From CAYJLW01 sp964370965 (lineage in GTDB: Bacteria; Actinomycetota; Acidimicrobiia; UBA2766), in contig CAYJLW010000006.1 of assembly GCA_964370965.1 (NCBI GenBank), positions 1 through 64,000 of the forward strand: a stretch of DNA of 64,000 nt, written 5' to 3'. The notes under the pieces are model-generated. The model worked only from the letters and a program-made list of their open reading frames with translations, made no database searches and was not told where the DNA came from. A program made the position numbers and the translations under genes. Numbering within the stretch: position 1 is the first letter of the stretch; every line of letters begins with the position of its first letter. This document shows positions 46,939-54,784 of this stretch, in pieces.

Positions 46939-47205
46939 AGAACCTGCCGGAGCGCGACCCGTACCGTGCCTGGACGAACTTCGAGTTCGTCGCGCCCGAC
47001 GGGAACCTCTACGAGGTCGACGCCCTCGTCGTCACCCCGAAGGGGTTCTTCCTCGTCGAGATCAAGAGCTGGCCCGGCGAGCTCACCGGCGACGCCGGAA
47101 CGTGGAAGAACGTCCGTGACAGCCGCACCTACTACGACAACAACCCCCTCATCCTGGCGAACAGGAAGGCGAAGAAGCTCAAGTCCCTGCTCGAACGCGG
47201 AGCGC
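46939..47205 (+). pseudogene. pglW-like NERD-domain fragment
   Basis: The plus frame reads SENLPERDPYRAWTNFEFVA, then GNLYEVDALVVTPKGFFLVE, IKSWPGELTGDAGTWKNV and NPLILANRKAKKLKSLLER. This is the N-terminal nuclease-related domain of PglW-type kinases of Pgl/BREX phage defence. The N-terminus is cut by the palindromic element and the rest (kinase and C-terminal parts, more than 1000 residues in full proteins) is missing: the frame runs into the antitoxin gene on the opposite strand. It is a relic. The start at 46875 lies inside the palindrome and is not meaningful. Confidence 0.85.
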
Positions 47206-47484
47206 TCAGCTCACCTTCAGGTACCGGCGGAGCGCCTCGCGCACGACCTCGGACGCGGTCGTCTCGTCCGCGGTGGCGCGCTCGTCGAGGGCGCTCCGGA
47301 GGTCGGGGTCGAGGCGGACGGGAAACGACTCCGCCGGGGCGGAACCCATCGGCGGCCGTCCGGGTCGCCGGCGGAGCTTCGTGACGTCGAGGCCTTCCTC
47401 AGCTTCGTCGGCCATCCGCTCGAGAACGTCGTCGGTCAGCTCGACACCGGCCTTGGAACGGCCGTGGGACTCCCGCTCAGACAT
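47206..47484 (-). CDS. Ribbon-helix-helix antitoxin
   Basis: A 92-residue protein. GVELTDDVLERMADEAEEGLD is followed by RRRPGRPPMGSAPAESFPVR and the RHH core LDPDLRSALDERATADETTA, SEVVREALRRYL. The arrangement is the usual one for antitoxins accompanying a small actinobacterial toxin-like protein encoded just upstream. ATG 47484 has AAGGAG and lies 8 bp inside the toxin gene end, so translation is coupled. It would neutralise the toxin and bind the operon promoter. Confidence 0.85.
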   Translation of the reverse strand: MSERESHGRSKAGVELTDDVLERMADEAEEGLDVTKLRRRPGRPPMGSAPAESFPVRLDPDLRSALDERATADETTASEVVREALRRYLKVS

Positions 47485-47728
47485 CGCTGTCTCCTTCACC
47501 GCGGATGAGCGGCTCGTACTTGGTGCGCATGTGCATGGCGTGGATCACGATCTCCGAGCCGTCATCCCGGACCACGGAGACGATCTCCAGGAGATTCGCC
47601 GCCCGGTCAGGCCCGAGGTAGAGCACCTTGCCATCGTCCTGCTCGCCGGCTACGAGGGCGTGCTCGACGGCGTGTCGGATGTCCTCGTCTGCGATCTCGT
47701 GCCTACGTGCGGAACGGTAGATCTCCAC
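47477..47728 (-). CDS. Small toxin-like protein paired with the RHH antitoxin
   Basis: An 83-residue protein, MEIYRSARRHEIADEDIRHA, then VEHALVAGEQDDGKVLYLGP, AANLLEIVSVVRDDGSEIVI and HAMHMRTKYEPLIRG. It belongs to a common actinobacterial family of toxin-like partners located directly before an RHH antitoxin gene. The fold and size are reminiscent of RelE/BrnT-type RNases, but the activity is not established from sequence. It overlaps the antitoxin by 8 bp. The pair sits between two gene remnants inside a palindrome-bracketed patch. Confidence 0.8.
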   Translation of the reverse strand: MEIYRSARRHEIADEDIRHAVEHALVAGEQDDGKVLYLGPDRAANLLEIVSVVRDDGSEIVIHAMHMRTKYEPLIRGEGDSDV

Positions 47729-47939
47729 GTACCCAATATCGTATCGCGAAACGCTGCCGGAATCTCCGAGCGTTCGGGCGCGTCATCGACGGCTGCGGAT
47801 CTGTCAGTCTCTCTCGTCTCCGGGCGTCCTGAGCCGATAGGACACCCAAGGGCGTGGGGAAGACCGAGACGGCACGCCGTCTGGCACGGTCCGTCCAAGT
47901 GCTCGACGACCCTGCCGTCCGGGCGATCGCGCAGGCCGA

Positions 47940-48247
47940 CCACTCGGTCGTGCTCCAGGATGCCCGGCCACCGCCGGTGACGCCGACAAGCCTGCCCGCT
48001 CGACCACGCTGGTGTGGCGCGACGTCCTCGAACGTCTCTGGATTCTCCAACGGTGCCTGCCTGGTCGACGACACGAAACGAGTTCTCGCGCCTCCCAGAG
48101 GCACCCAAGCACCAACTCGCGGATCCGGCACTGGCAGCTCGACTGCTGCATCTCGGAAGGGATGCGCTCCCGCGCTGCTGTACAGCCGAGCCGCGCATCG
48201 CGGACACCCCGACGCTCGGACTGTCCGTTGACACTCGACGTCTCCGG
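47940..48247 (+). pseudogene. Decayed DUF4143 ATPase fragment
   Basis: The DNA from about 47985 to 48240 is nearly identical to 30594-30870 of the chimeric remnant. With frame changes it reads GDADKPARSTTLVWRDVLER, then RNEFSRLPEAPKHQLADPAL, AARLLHLGRDALP and EPRIADTPTLGL. Two frame changes (near 48040 and after 48220) and loss of both ends make it non-functional. The close match to the 30.6-kb copy indicates a fairly recent duplication before decay. Confidence 0.8.
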
Positions 48248-48281
48248 TAGCAGTCCCCGAGGTGGTGCGCCGGGCCGGTGT

Positions 48282-48323
48282 TCGCGTGCAGAACGTAACG
48301 TCTGCGTTCCGTCCTGCACGCGA
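48282..48323. repeat. Palindromic element, family C, copy 2
   Basis: TCGCGTGCA (48282-48290) and TGCACGCGA (48315-48323), with the same central GTAACGTCTGCGTTCC as copy 1 and the same orientation. The remaining 48324-48395 carries nothing recognisable before the stop of the lipoprotein gene. Confidence 0.88.
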
Positions 48324-48395
48324 TCGGCCCCGGGCAGGCGTGGGACGCGCGCCTACCCGCCGTCCGTGGTGCCACCATGCGCCAGCGCCACGGCG

Positions 48396-49622
48396 TCACG
48401 ACCCCGGGAAGCTCGCCCCGGACCAGTCCGCCCAGCCGTCGCCCGAGATCGCCACGGGCGAGCCGCCCGCCGGCGTGAAAGTGCCGGAGAACGTGGCGAT
48501 GATCTCGTAGGTGATCGTGTCGTTGATCGGCGCCGGGAAGTCCCAGAAGACCGGCAGGTAGTTGACCAGGCTCCAGTGCAGCGAGAGGTGGTCGCCCGCC
48601 GCGTTGGTCGCCGTGATCGTCTCCTCCAAGGGGCGGTCGACGCCGTAGGTGGGGTCGTGCACCGTGGCGTCGTAGTGGACGTCGATCTCGCCCCGGTAGA
48701 ACTCGTGGGCGACTCCCGCGGAGAAGACCCGCAGGTTCCCGGGCAGGCACGGGTTCTTCACCTGGCCCGCACCCACGCACACGTACTGGGGGTTGTGCGG
48801 GTGCAGGAGCTGCACGGCGAGGCCGGGCTGCTTGTAGTCCAGCCAGTCCCACTCGATCATGGGGAAGATCGCCTCGGAGTGGAAACCGTCGTGGTACCCC
48901 TTGGCGTCCGTGAGCGTGTAGACCTCCGCCCCGGAGCCGTCGTCGACGGTGAACGTGCCGTCCACCGACGCGTTGGGCATCTGCATGTAGTAGTCCATCC
49001 AGGTCGGGACGAGGCCGAGGAGCTTCGGGAACGGCCACTTCACCCAGGGGTGCCAGCCGTCGCCCGGGTCCTGGTCGGCGTTGCGCGCGTAGGTGAGGTC
49101 CCAGGTGATCGTCTTGGCGTCCTTCGTCACCGAGCCCACGACGTGGTACTCGTCGTGGCTCACGACCTCGATGGTGCCGTACGGGTTCTGGAGCTCCGGG
49201 CCGGGGCCGGGCTCGAACGTCTCGGAGGCCGAGAACACGCCCGGCACGGAGGCGTCCGCGTAGGGGCTGAAGGCGTTGAAGGACCCCCCGTCGGACGGGT
49301 CGCGGATGATCATCCCGAAGGAGTTCGCGATCGCCGGCTGGCCGGCGAGCTTCTCGGGGTTCGAGAGACCGTAGGCCGCCACCCCGGCGACGTCGTTCGT
49401 GGGGTCGGCGTCCCCCTTGTCGTCAAGGAAGTTGAAGTACCAGATCTGGTTGTAGAGGAAGTCGCCTGTGCCGTCACGGGTCGCCCCGTACGCGAAGGCG
49501 TCGTCAGCCTGGGTGCCCACGCCCACGGTGGGGTGCGGCGGCGGCGCCGGCAGGCAGGCGGCAGCCGTGAAGGCGAGCGCCGCGGCGGCCGCCCCCGATG
49601 CGATGCGACGTGGTTTCCTCAC
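48396..49622 (-). CDS. Putative lipoprotein of unknown family, paralog A
   Basis: 408 residues. GTG 49622 is preceded by GGGAGG. The N-terminus MRKPRRIASGAAAAALAFTA is followed by AACLPAPPP, a lipoprotein-type cysteine. The mature part is beta-rich, with conserved aromatic segments WYFNFLDD, NPYGTIEVVSHDEYH, YYMQMPNASVDGTF, GYHDGFHSE and EWDWLDYKQ. The GYHD motif and the general pattern are reminiscent of lipocalin-like CrtC/AttH or tocopherol-cyclase proteins, but I cannot assign it. The neighbouring 49656-50879 gene is a full-length paralog. Both genes lie on the strand opposite the PD40 genes around them. Confidence 0.8.
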   Translation of the reverse strand: MRKPRRIASGAAAAALAFTAAACLPAPPPHPTVGVGTQADDAFAYGATRDGTGDFLYNQIWYFNFLDDKGDADPTNDVAGVAAYGLSNPEKLAGQPAIANSFGMIIRDPSDGGSFNAFSPYADASVPGVFSASETFEPGPGPELQNPYGTIEVVSHDEYHVVGSVTKDAKTITWDLTYARNADQDPGDGWHPWVKWPFPKLLGLVPTWMDYYMQMPNASVDGTFTVDDGSGAEVYTLTDAKGYHDGFHSEAIFPMIEWDWLDYKQPGLAVQLLHPHNPQYVCVGAGQVKNPCLPGNLRVFSAGVAHEFYRGEIDVHYDATVHDPTYGVDRPLEETITATNAAGDHLSLHWSLVNYLPVFWDFPAPINDTITYEIIATFSGTFTPAGGSPVAISGDGWADWSGASFPGS

Positions 49623-49655
49623 GCTGCCTCCCTGCGGTTGTCGGCGCCTTGCCGT

Positions 49656-50879
49656 TCACGCCCCCGGGTAGCTGGCGCCGGACCAGTCGGACCACCCCGT
49701 GCCCGAGATGGGCACGGCGGGTCCGCCTGCCGGGGTCCAGGTCCCGGAGAACGTGGCGAAGATCTCGTAGGTCACCGTGTCGTTGAAGGGCGCCGGGACG
49801 TCGTAGAAGACCGGGAGCTGGCGCACCAACGTCCAGTGCAGATCGAGGTGGTTCCCGGCGACGTCGGTGGCGGTGATCGTCTCCTGTGTGGGGTAGTCGA
49901 CGCCGTAGACGGGGTCGTGGGTGGTGGCGTCGTAGGTGATGTCCACCTGGCCCCGGTAGAAGCTGTACTCGGCGCCGTCGTGGAAGACCCGGAGGTTGCC
50001 GGGAGCGCAGGGGTTCACGACCTGGCCGCTGCCCACGCACACGTACTGGGGCTTGTGGGGGTGCAGGAGGTGCACCGAGAGGTCGGCCTGCTTGTAGTCC
50101 AGCCAGTCCCACTCGAAGAGGGAGAACACGGTCTCGGAGTGGAAGCCGTCGTGATAGCCCTTCACGTGGTCGAGGGTGTAGGTCACGGGCCCGGCGCCCT
50201 CGTCCACAACGAACGTGCCGTCCACCCAGGCGTTGGGCATCTGCATGTAGTAGTCGATCCAGCCGGGCACAAGGCCGAGCGTGGGGGGCATCGGCCAGTG
50301 CACCCACGGCAGCCAGCCGTTGCCGAGGTCGAGGCTGCTGCGGGAGTAGGTGAGGTCCCAGGTGATGGTCTTCGGACCCTGCGTCACGGACCCCTCGACG
50401 TGGTACTCGTCCTTGCTCACGACGTCGATCGTGCCGTACGGGTTCGCCAGCTCGGGGCCGGGGCCGGGGGCGAACGTGGTGGAGGCGCTGAAGTTCCCGG
50501 GCACAGCCGGGTCGACGTTGGGCGCGAAGAGGTTGAAGGACGCCCCCTCGGAAGGGTCGCGGATGATCATGCCGAACGCGTTCGTGAGCCCTTTCTGCAG
50601 GGCGAGGCCGTCGGGGTTGGCGAGGCCGTAGGCCCCCACGCCGAGGACGTCGTTGGCGGGATCGGCGTCGCCCCGGTCGTCGAGGAAGTTGAAGTACCAG
50701 AGTTGGTTGTAGACGAAGTCGCCCACGCCGTCCTTGACCCCCGGGTAGGCGTAGGCGTCGTCGGCGACGGTGGGGGCGCCCACGGTGGGGTGCGACGGAG
50801 GCGGCGGCAGGCAGGCTGTCGCCCCCAGCGCCAGAACCGCCACAGCAGCGCCCAGTGCGACACGTCGGGGTACTCGCAT
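49656..50879 (-). CDS. Putative lipoprotein of unknown family, paralog B
   Basis: 407 residues from ATG 50879 (GGGAGG upstream). MRVPRRVALGAAVAVLALGA is followed by TACLPPPPS, a lipoprotein-type N-terminus. Every conserved segment of paralog A recurs: WYFNFLDDRGDADPANDV, NPYGTIDVVSKDEYHVEG, YYMQMPNAWVDGTF, GYHDGFHSETVF and EWDWLDYKQ. The two are tandem, 33 bp apart and colinear to the last residues (DWSGASYPG). Keeping two full copies suggests a functional pair, possibly binding a hydrophobic ligand at the cell surface. Confidence 0.8.
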   Translation of the reverse strand: MRVPRRVALGAAVAVLALGATACLPPPPSHPTVGAPTVADDAYAYPGVKDGVGDFVYNQLWYFNFLDDRGDADPANDVLGVGAYGLANPDGLALQKGLTNAFGMIIRDPSEGASFNLFAPNVDPAVPGNFSASTTFAPGPGPELANPYGTIDVVSKDEYHVEGSVTQGPKTITWDLTYSRSSLDLGNGWLPWVHWPMPPTLGLVPGWIDYYMQMPNAWVDGTFVVDEGAGPVTYTLDHVKGYHDGFHSETVFSLFEWDWLDYKQADLSVHLLHPHKPQYVCVGSGQVVNPCAPGNLRVFHDGAEYSFYRGQVDITYDATTHDPVYGVDYPTQETITATDVAGNHLDLHWTLVRQLPVFYDVPAPFNDTVTYEIFATFSGTWTPAGGPAVPISGTGWSDWSGASYPGA

Positions 50880-51006
50880 CCTGCCTCCCTGGCCCGGTCG
50901 TCCTCGCCGCCGTATGACTTCGACGCAGAGCGGGGCTGCGCCTGCTCCGGGGCTCCGGTAGAGTCCCCGGCGGGCAGTGGGCAGGTCGCCCGAGGCTGGA
51001 GGTGCC

Positions 51007-52740
51007 GTGAGCAGGTCCGTTTCCCCCCGCGCGCGCGTTCGCCGCGCCGCCGTCCTCGTGGCCGCGGCCGCCGTGGCGCTCTCCCTGTCGTCCCCCCGGC
51101 CCGCACTCGCCGCCGCTGCGACGGAGCGAGTCAGCCTCGGCCAGGGCGGTGTGCAAGGCAACAGTCTCACCGGCACCGCCGACATGTCCGCGTCCGGCCG
51201 CTGGGTCGTCTTCACGGGCTACTCGGACAACCTCGTCCCCGGCGACACCAACGGGATGCAGGACGTGTTCCTCCGTGACCGCGTGGCGGGGACGACGGAG
51301 CGGGTGAGCCTCCCCAACCTGAACGACCAGGGCACGCTCGGGACAGAGGCCGACGACTACTCCCAGGAGCCCCAGGTCTCCGACGACGGCCGCTACGTGG
51401 TGTTCCTCTCCTACGCCACGAACCTGGTCGTGGACGACACCAACGGCGTCGCGGACGTCTTCCTCCACGATCGCCAGAGCGGCGAGACCGACCGCGTGAA
51501 CGTCACGACCATGAACGAGCAGGCCGACGGCTACACGTTCGAGTTCGCCCTCAGCGGCGACGGCAGGCGTGTGGCGTTCGCCTCGATGGCGCCCATCTTC
51601 GGCGGCGGCCCCCAGGTGCAGGTCTTCCTGCGCGACTTACAGGTGGACACGACGTCAATCGTGAGCACTCCGGGCGGCATCACCGGCGGCAACGGCCAGA
51701 GCCGGTACCCGGCGATCACGGCCGACGGACGCTACGTCGCCTTCGAGTCCCTCGCAGACGACCTCGTCGGGGGGGACACCAACGCCACGACGGACGTGTA
51801 CGTGCGCGACACCCTGAGCGCGGTGACCTCACGCGTCAGCCTGGCCACCGGCGGCGGCCAGGGCGACCACGTGAGCGGCTTCCCGTCGATCTCCGACGAC
51901 GGCAACGTCGTGGCGTTCGCGTCGATCGCGTCGAACTTCGGCGGCGGCGGCACGGACACCTGGGACGTCTTCGTCCGCGACCGCGGCGCCGGGACGACCA
52001 CGTTCCTCTCCACGAACACCTCCGGCGGCAACCTCGGCGGTGACGCCTACGCCCCGCACGTGAGCGCCGACGGCACGGCAGTGGCGTGGGAGACCCAGGC
52101 CCCCGAGAGCGGCGTCGTCCCGGCGGACACGAACGGCAAGTGGGACGTCTACCTCACACCGGTGGCGTCGCCCACGTCGGTGCAGCGGGCGAGCCTGTCC
52201 TCCTCGGGTGCGCAGGGGGCGATGGACGCCACCGGTCATGCCGTCACGGCCGACGGCGGCGAGGTCCTCTTCACGTCGAACTCGCCCCTCGTCCCAGAGG
52301 ACACCAACAGCCTCACCGACGCGTTCGTCCGCGTCCTCGACGCCGGCCCACCGCCCGCCGCGGACCGCGTCAGCCTCACCCTCACCGGCGGCCTGAGCTA
52401 CGCGAACCCGGACGTCGCCCTCACGTCCGGCGACGTCGAGGTGGCTACGGGCGGCGCCACCGTGCAATCGGTGAGCGGCTCGGGCACGATCCCCTCGGCC
52501 GTCTCGGGGTCCGCGAGCGTGAGCTTCAACGTGAACCGGCTCTGGATCTTCCCGCTGTACCTGGGCACGATCACCCTGAACGACCCCGCCGCGGGCGTGA
52601 ACAACCTCACCCACGTCCACCTCTTCCCGAACGTCACCCTGACCGGCGGCGACACGGCCACGAGCGCGTCCACCTGGTTCACGTTCAACGCCGGCTTCCG
52701 CGTCCACACGCTGACCTGGAGCGTGACGGACGTCACGTAG
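51007..52740 (+). CDS. Secreted PD40/TolB-like propeller protein
   Basis: 577 residues from GTG 51007 (TGGAGG upstream). The export segment (RRAAVLVAAAAVALSLSSPRPALA) is followed by seven or so PD40-like blades (MSASGRWVVFTGYSDNLVPG, DTNGMQDVFLRD, SDDGRYVVFLSYATNLV). The C-terminal module (SGSGTIPSAVSGSASVSFNV, RLWIFPLYLGTITLND) is homologous to the end of the 43407-46799 protein. Its N-terminus (ATERVSLGQGGVQGN) also matches that protein, so the two are paralogs that differ in size. Its role is unknown. The 3' end is partly repeated after the nearby gap. Confidence 0.87.
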   Translation: MSRSVSPRARVRRAAVLVAAAAVALSLSSPRPALAAAATERVSLGQGGVQGNSLTGTADMSASGRWVVFTGYSDNLVPGDTNGMQDVFLRDRVAGTTERVSLPNLNDQGTLGTEADDYSQEPQVSDDGRYVVFLSYATNLVVDDTNGVADVFLHDRQSGETDRVNVTTMNEQADGYTFEFALSGDGRRVAFASMAPIFGGGPQVQVFLRDLQVDTTSIVSTPGGITGGNGQSRYPAITADGRYVAFESLADDLVGGDTNATTDVYVRDTLSAVTSRVSLATGGGQGDHVSGFPSISDDGNVVAFASIASNFGGGGTDTWDVFVRDRGAGTTTFLSTNTSGGNLGGDAYAPHVSADGTAVAWETQAPESGVVPADTNGKWDVYLTPVASPTSVQRASLSSSGAQGAMDATGHAVTADGGEVLFTSNSPLVPEDTNSLTDAFVRVLDAGPPPAADRVSLTLTGGLSYANPDVALTSGDVEVATGGATVQSVSGSGTIPSAVSGSASVSFNVNRLWIFPLYLGTITLNDPAAGVNNLTHVHLFPNVTLTGGDTATSASTWFTFNAGFRVHTLTWSVTDVT

Positions 52741-52880
52741 GCGACGTTGGAGGCTAACCCCCCACCGACCGGGAGGGGGTTCCGCCANNNNNNNNNNCCC
52801 CTGGAGCGTCACGGCCGGCAGGTAGGCGACGTTGGCGGCTCCCGCCCCCCGCCGGTGAGGGGTGAGCCTCCAACGTCGTC
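52741..52880. repeat. Inverted repeat, partial 3'-gene duplicate and 10-N gap
   Basis: CGACGTTGGAGGCTAACCCC (52742 on) is matched by inverted GGGGTGAGCCTCCAACGTCG (near 52859-52878). After the gap (52788-52797), 52801-52838 repeats the end of the upstream gene: TGGAGCGTCACGG...GGTAGGCGACGTTGG against TGGAGCGTGACGG...CGTAGGCGACGTTGG. The interval therefore holds a second copy of a gene end plus terminator, with unknown sequence lost in the gap. The arms also resemble the hairpin at 20373. Confidence 0.75.
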
Positions 52881-53811
52881 AGAAGTAGATGATTCGCGTC
52901 AGTTGGTCTTCCACGTCGGCGAGGTCGCCCGTCCAGGCCCCGGTGGAGAGGTACTTCCAGCCCCCGTCGGGAGAGAACACCACGAGTGTGCCCTCGTCGA
53001 GGGTCTCGGCGTACTTCGCCGCCGCCGAGAGGGCGGCGCCGGTGGAGAGACCGGCGAAGACCCCGCACTCGGTGAGAAGGCGCCGGCTGAACGTGACAGC
53101 GGGCCCGGGGCGCACGATCGCCTTGCGGTCGAGGACGTCGGGGTCGAACACGGGCGGGACGTAGCCGTCGTCGAGGCTCCGCAGCCCCTGGACGACCTCG
53201 CCGGCGGGGGGCTCGGCGGCCACGATCTCGACCTCCGGATTCTGCTCCTTGAGGTAGCGACCCACGCCGGTGAGCGTCCCCCCGGTGCCGAGGCCGGCGA
53301 CGAACGCGGTGACCTCGGGGCAGTCCCGCCAGATCTCCGGGCCCGTCCCCCGGTAGTGGGCGTCGACGTTCGCGGGGTTCGCGTACTGGTTGAGGAAGAC
53401 GTGGCCGCGCTCCGTCACGAGGCGCTGGGCCATGCGCACCGCTCCGTTGGAACCCTCCTCGCCGGGCGAGAGGATCACCTCGGCGCCGTACATCTCGAGC
53501 AGCGTGCGCCGCTCGACCGAAACGTTATCCGGCATGACTGCGATCATGCGGTAGCCCCGGAGACGGGCGATCATCGCCAGGGCGATGCCGGTGTTGCCGG
53601 AGGTGGGCTCGAGGAAGGTGTCCCCCGGGCGCAGGACACCGTCACGTTCGGCGCGCTGGATCATCGACCAGGCGACGCGGTCCTTCACCGAGCCCGTGGG
53701 GTTCTGCCCGTCGAGCTTGAGGTACATCCGCACCGACGGCTTCGGCGAGAGCCGGTGGACGCCCACGAGGGGCGTGTCGCCGACGAGGTCGAGAACCGAC
53801 TCGACGCGCAC
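52879..53811 (-). CDS. cysM: O-phosphoserine sulfhydrylase (CysM, CysO-dependent)
   Basis: A 310-residue PLP enzyme making cysteine on the carrier CysO. The PLP lysine is Lys43 in NPTGSVKDRVA. The phosphate-binding loop is EPTSGNTGIALAMIA, and GTGGTLTGVGRYLKE is also conserved. The C-terminal tail (DVEDQLTRIIYF) is like the mycobacterial enzyme that accepts O-phosphoserine. GTG 53811 lies 16 bp after cysO. It is the last gene of mec-cysO-cysM. The stop lies next to the repeat and gap. Confidence 0.94.
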   Translation of the reverse strand: MRVESVLDLVGDTPLVGVHRLSPKPSVRMYLKLDGQNPTGSVKDRVAWSMIQRAERDGVLRPGDTFLEPTSGNTGIALAMIARLRGYRMIAVMPDNVSVERRTLLEMYGAEVILSPGEEGSNGAVRMAQRLVTERGHVFLNQYANPANVDAHYRGTGPEIWRDCPEVTAFVAGLGTGGTLTGVGRYLKEQNPEVEIVAAEPPAGEVVQGLRSLDDGYVPPVFDPDVLDRKAIVRPGPAVTFSRRLLTECGVFAGLSTGAALSAAAKYAETLDEGTLVVFSPDGGWKYLSTGAWTGDLADVEDQLTRIIYF

Positions 53812-53827
53812 CGCCGCGGCCCTGCGC

Positions 53828-54106
53828 TCAGGCGCCCCCGGCCACCGCCGGGAGAATCGAGATCACGTCGCCGCCCGCCACCTTCGTCGCGAGCTTGTCG
53901 AGGTAGCGGATGTCCTCGTCGTTCACGTACACGTTCACGAACCGGGGGAGGTCACCGTCCTCGGCACGGAGTTGCCCGCCCACGCCCGGGAAGCGGCCCA
54001 CGAGGTCGGCGAAGACGGCGCCCACCGTGTCACCCTCGCCGTGCACGGTCGCCTCACCGTTGGCGTGGACTCGCAGAACGGTGGGCAGGCGGACCTCGAC
54101 GGCCAC
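53828..54106 (-). CDS. cysO: Sulfur carrier protein CysO
   Basis: A 92-residue MoaD/ThiS-fold carrier, VEVRLPTVLRVHANGEATVH, then RFVNVYVNDEDIRYLDKLAT and GGDVISILPAVAGG with a single extra Ala at the end. Mature CysO needs a free di-glycine for thiocarboxylation, so this Ala would have to be removed, which fits a zinc peptidase (mec) being encoded upstream. GTG 54106 is preferred to the longer frame because AAGGAG precedes it and it matches the family start. Confidence 0.92.
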   Translation of the reverse strand: MAVEVRLPTVLRVHANGEATVHGEGDTVGAVFADLVGRFPGVGGQLRAEDGDLPRFVNVYVNDEDIRYLDKLATKVAGGDVISILPAVAGGA

Positions 54107-54151
54107 GTGGACTCCTTGTCTCCTCTGGACGCCCAAGCCTACCCGGCGCCC

Positions 54152-54574
54152 TCAGGCCGTCACCATGACGGGGACCTCGGTGATGTGCCCGTCGACGATC
54201 CGGTAGGCCCGCAGGCCGGGCGGCTCATGCTTCAGGCTCACGAGGACGTAGATCCAATCCGGCTCGAAGGCCTGGCGGACGTCGGTGTCCGACGGGTACG
54301 CCTCGGTGTGGGTGTGGGAGTGGAAGCAGCCGGTAACTTCGAGGCCCCGGGACTCGGCGTCGCGCAGGGTGCGGATCTGCTCCCGGCTGTCGAGCCGATA
54401 CGTGAAGGGGCTCTCGTCGGCATTGCCGAGCGTGTACACGACCTCCACACGGCCGTCGCCGGCGGCTCCGGCGAGAAGCCCGCAGCACTCGTTGGGGTTC
54501 TCCGCCCGCGCGTGGGCGAACATCTCCTCGACCTGCGCCCGGGTCACGACCAGCTCGCGGGGCCCGCTCTCCAT
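54152..54574 (-). CDS. mec: JAMM zinc peptidase Mec (CysO-cysteine peptidase)
   Basis: A 140-residue Mov34/MPN+ metalloprotease that releases cysteine from CysO-cysteine in mycobacteria. The JAMM motif is complete: Glu29 in NECCG, His85 and His87 in CFHSHTHTEAY, Ser95 and Asp98 in PSDTD. ATG 54574 opens MESGPRELVVTRAQVEEMF. The 5' half and promoter of this gene are duplicated at 56.8-57.25 kb as a pseudogene. Divergently placed, 54709 on carries only the first codons of a phnD-like gene, also a duplicate. Confidence 0.94.
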   Translation of the reverse strand: MESGPRELVVTRAQVEEMFAHARAENPNECCGLLAGAAGDGRVEVVYTLGNADESPFTYRLDSREQIRTLRDAESRGLEVTGCFHSHTHTEAYPSDTDVRQAFEPDWIYVLVSLKHEPPGLRAYRIVDGHITEVPVMVTA

Positions 54575-54731
54575 GGTGTCTGACTGTACCGGACACGACC
54601 CTCCGTTCCGGGGGAGCCACTTCCGGGATCGGCTCTCGACGGCGTAGCTGTCGGGAAGCGAGACAGGCGCCCCAGATCGGGCGCGCCACCTGCACGGGAT
54701 TGGTGGGTATGGACCGACGCTCTTCGTCACC
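54312..54731. repeat. Direct duplication, copy 1 (mec 5' half, promoter, orphan phnD start)
   Basis: About 420 bp from GTGTGGGAGTGG (54312) to GACGCTCTTCGTCACC (54731) match 56835-57252 in the same orientation with scattered differences. It covers the first half of mec, its upstream region and MDRRSSSP, the first codons of a lipoprotein gene that here leads nowhere. Confidence 0.88.
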
Positions 54732-54784
54732 GCGCCGGCACCTCCAGGGTGGCGGGGGCCTCGCGGCCGGCCCGGCGCGCCCCG

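Noticed and set aside
48262..51278. A long plus-strand open frame across the tandem lipoproteins
   Set aside because: Antisense to two full-length paralogs that conserve the same motifs; it is a shadow.
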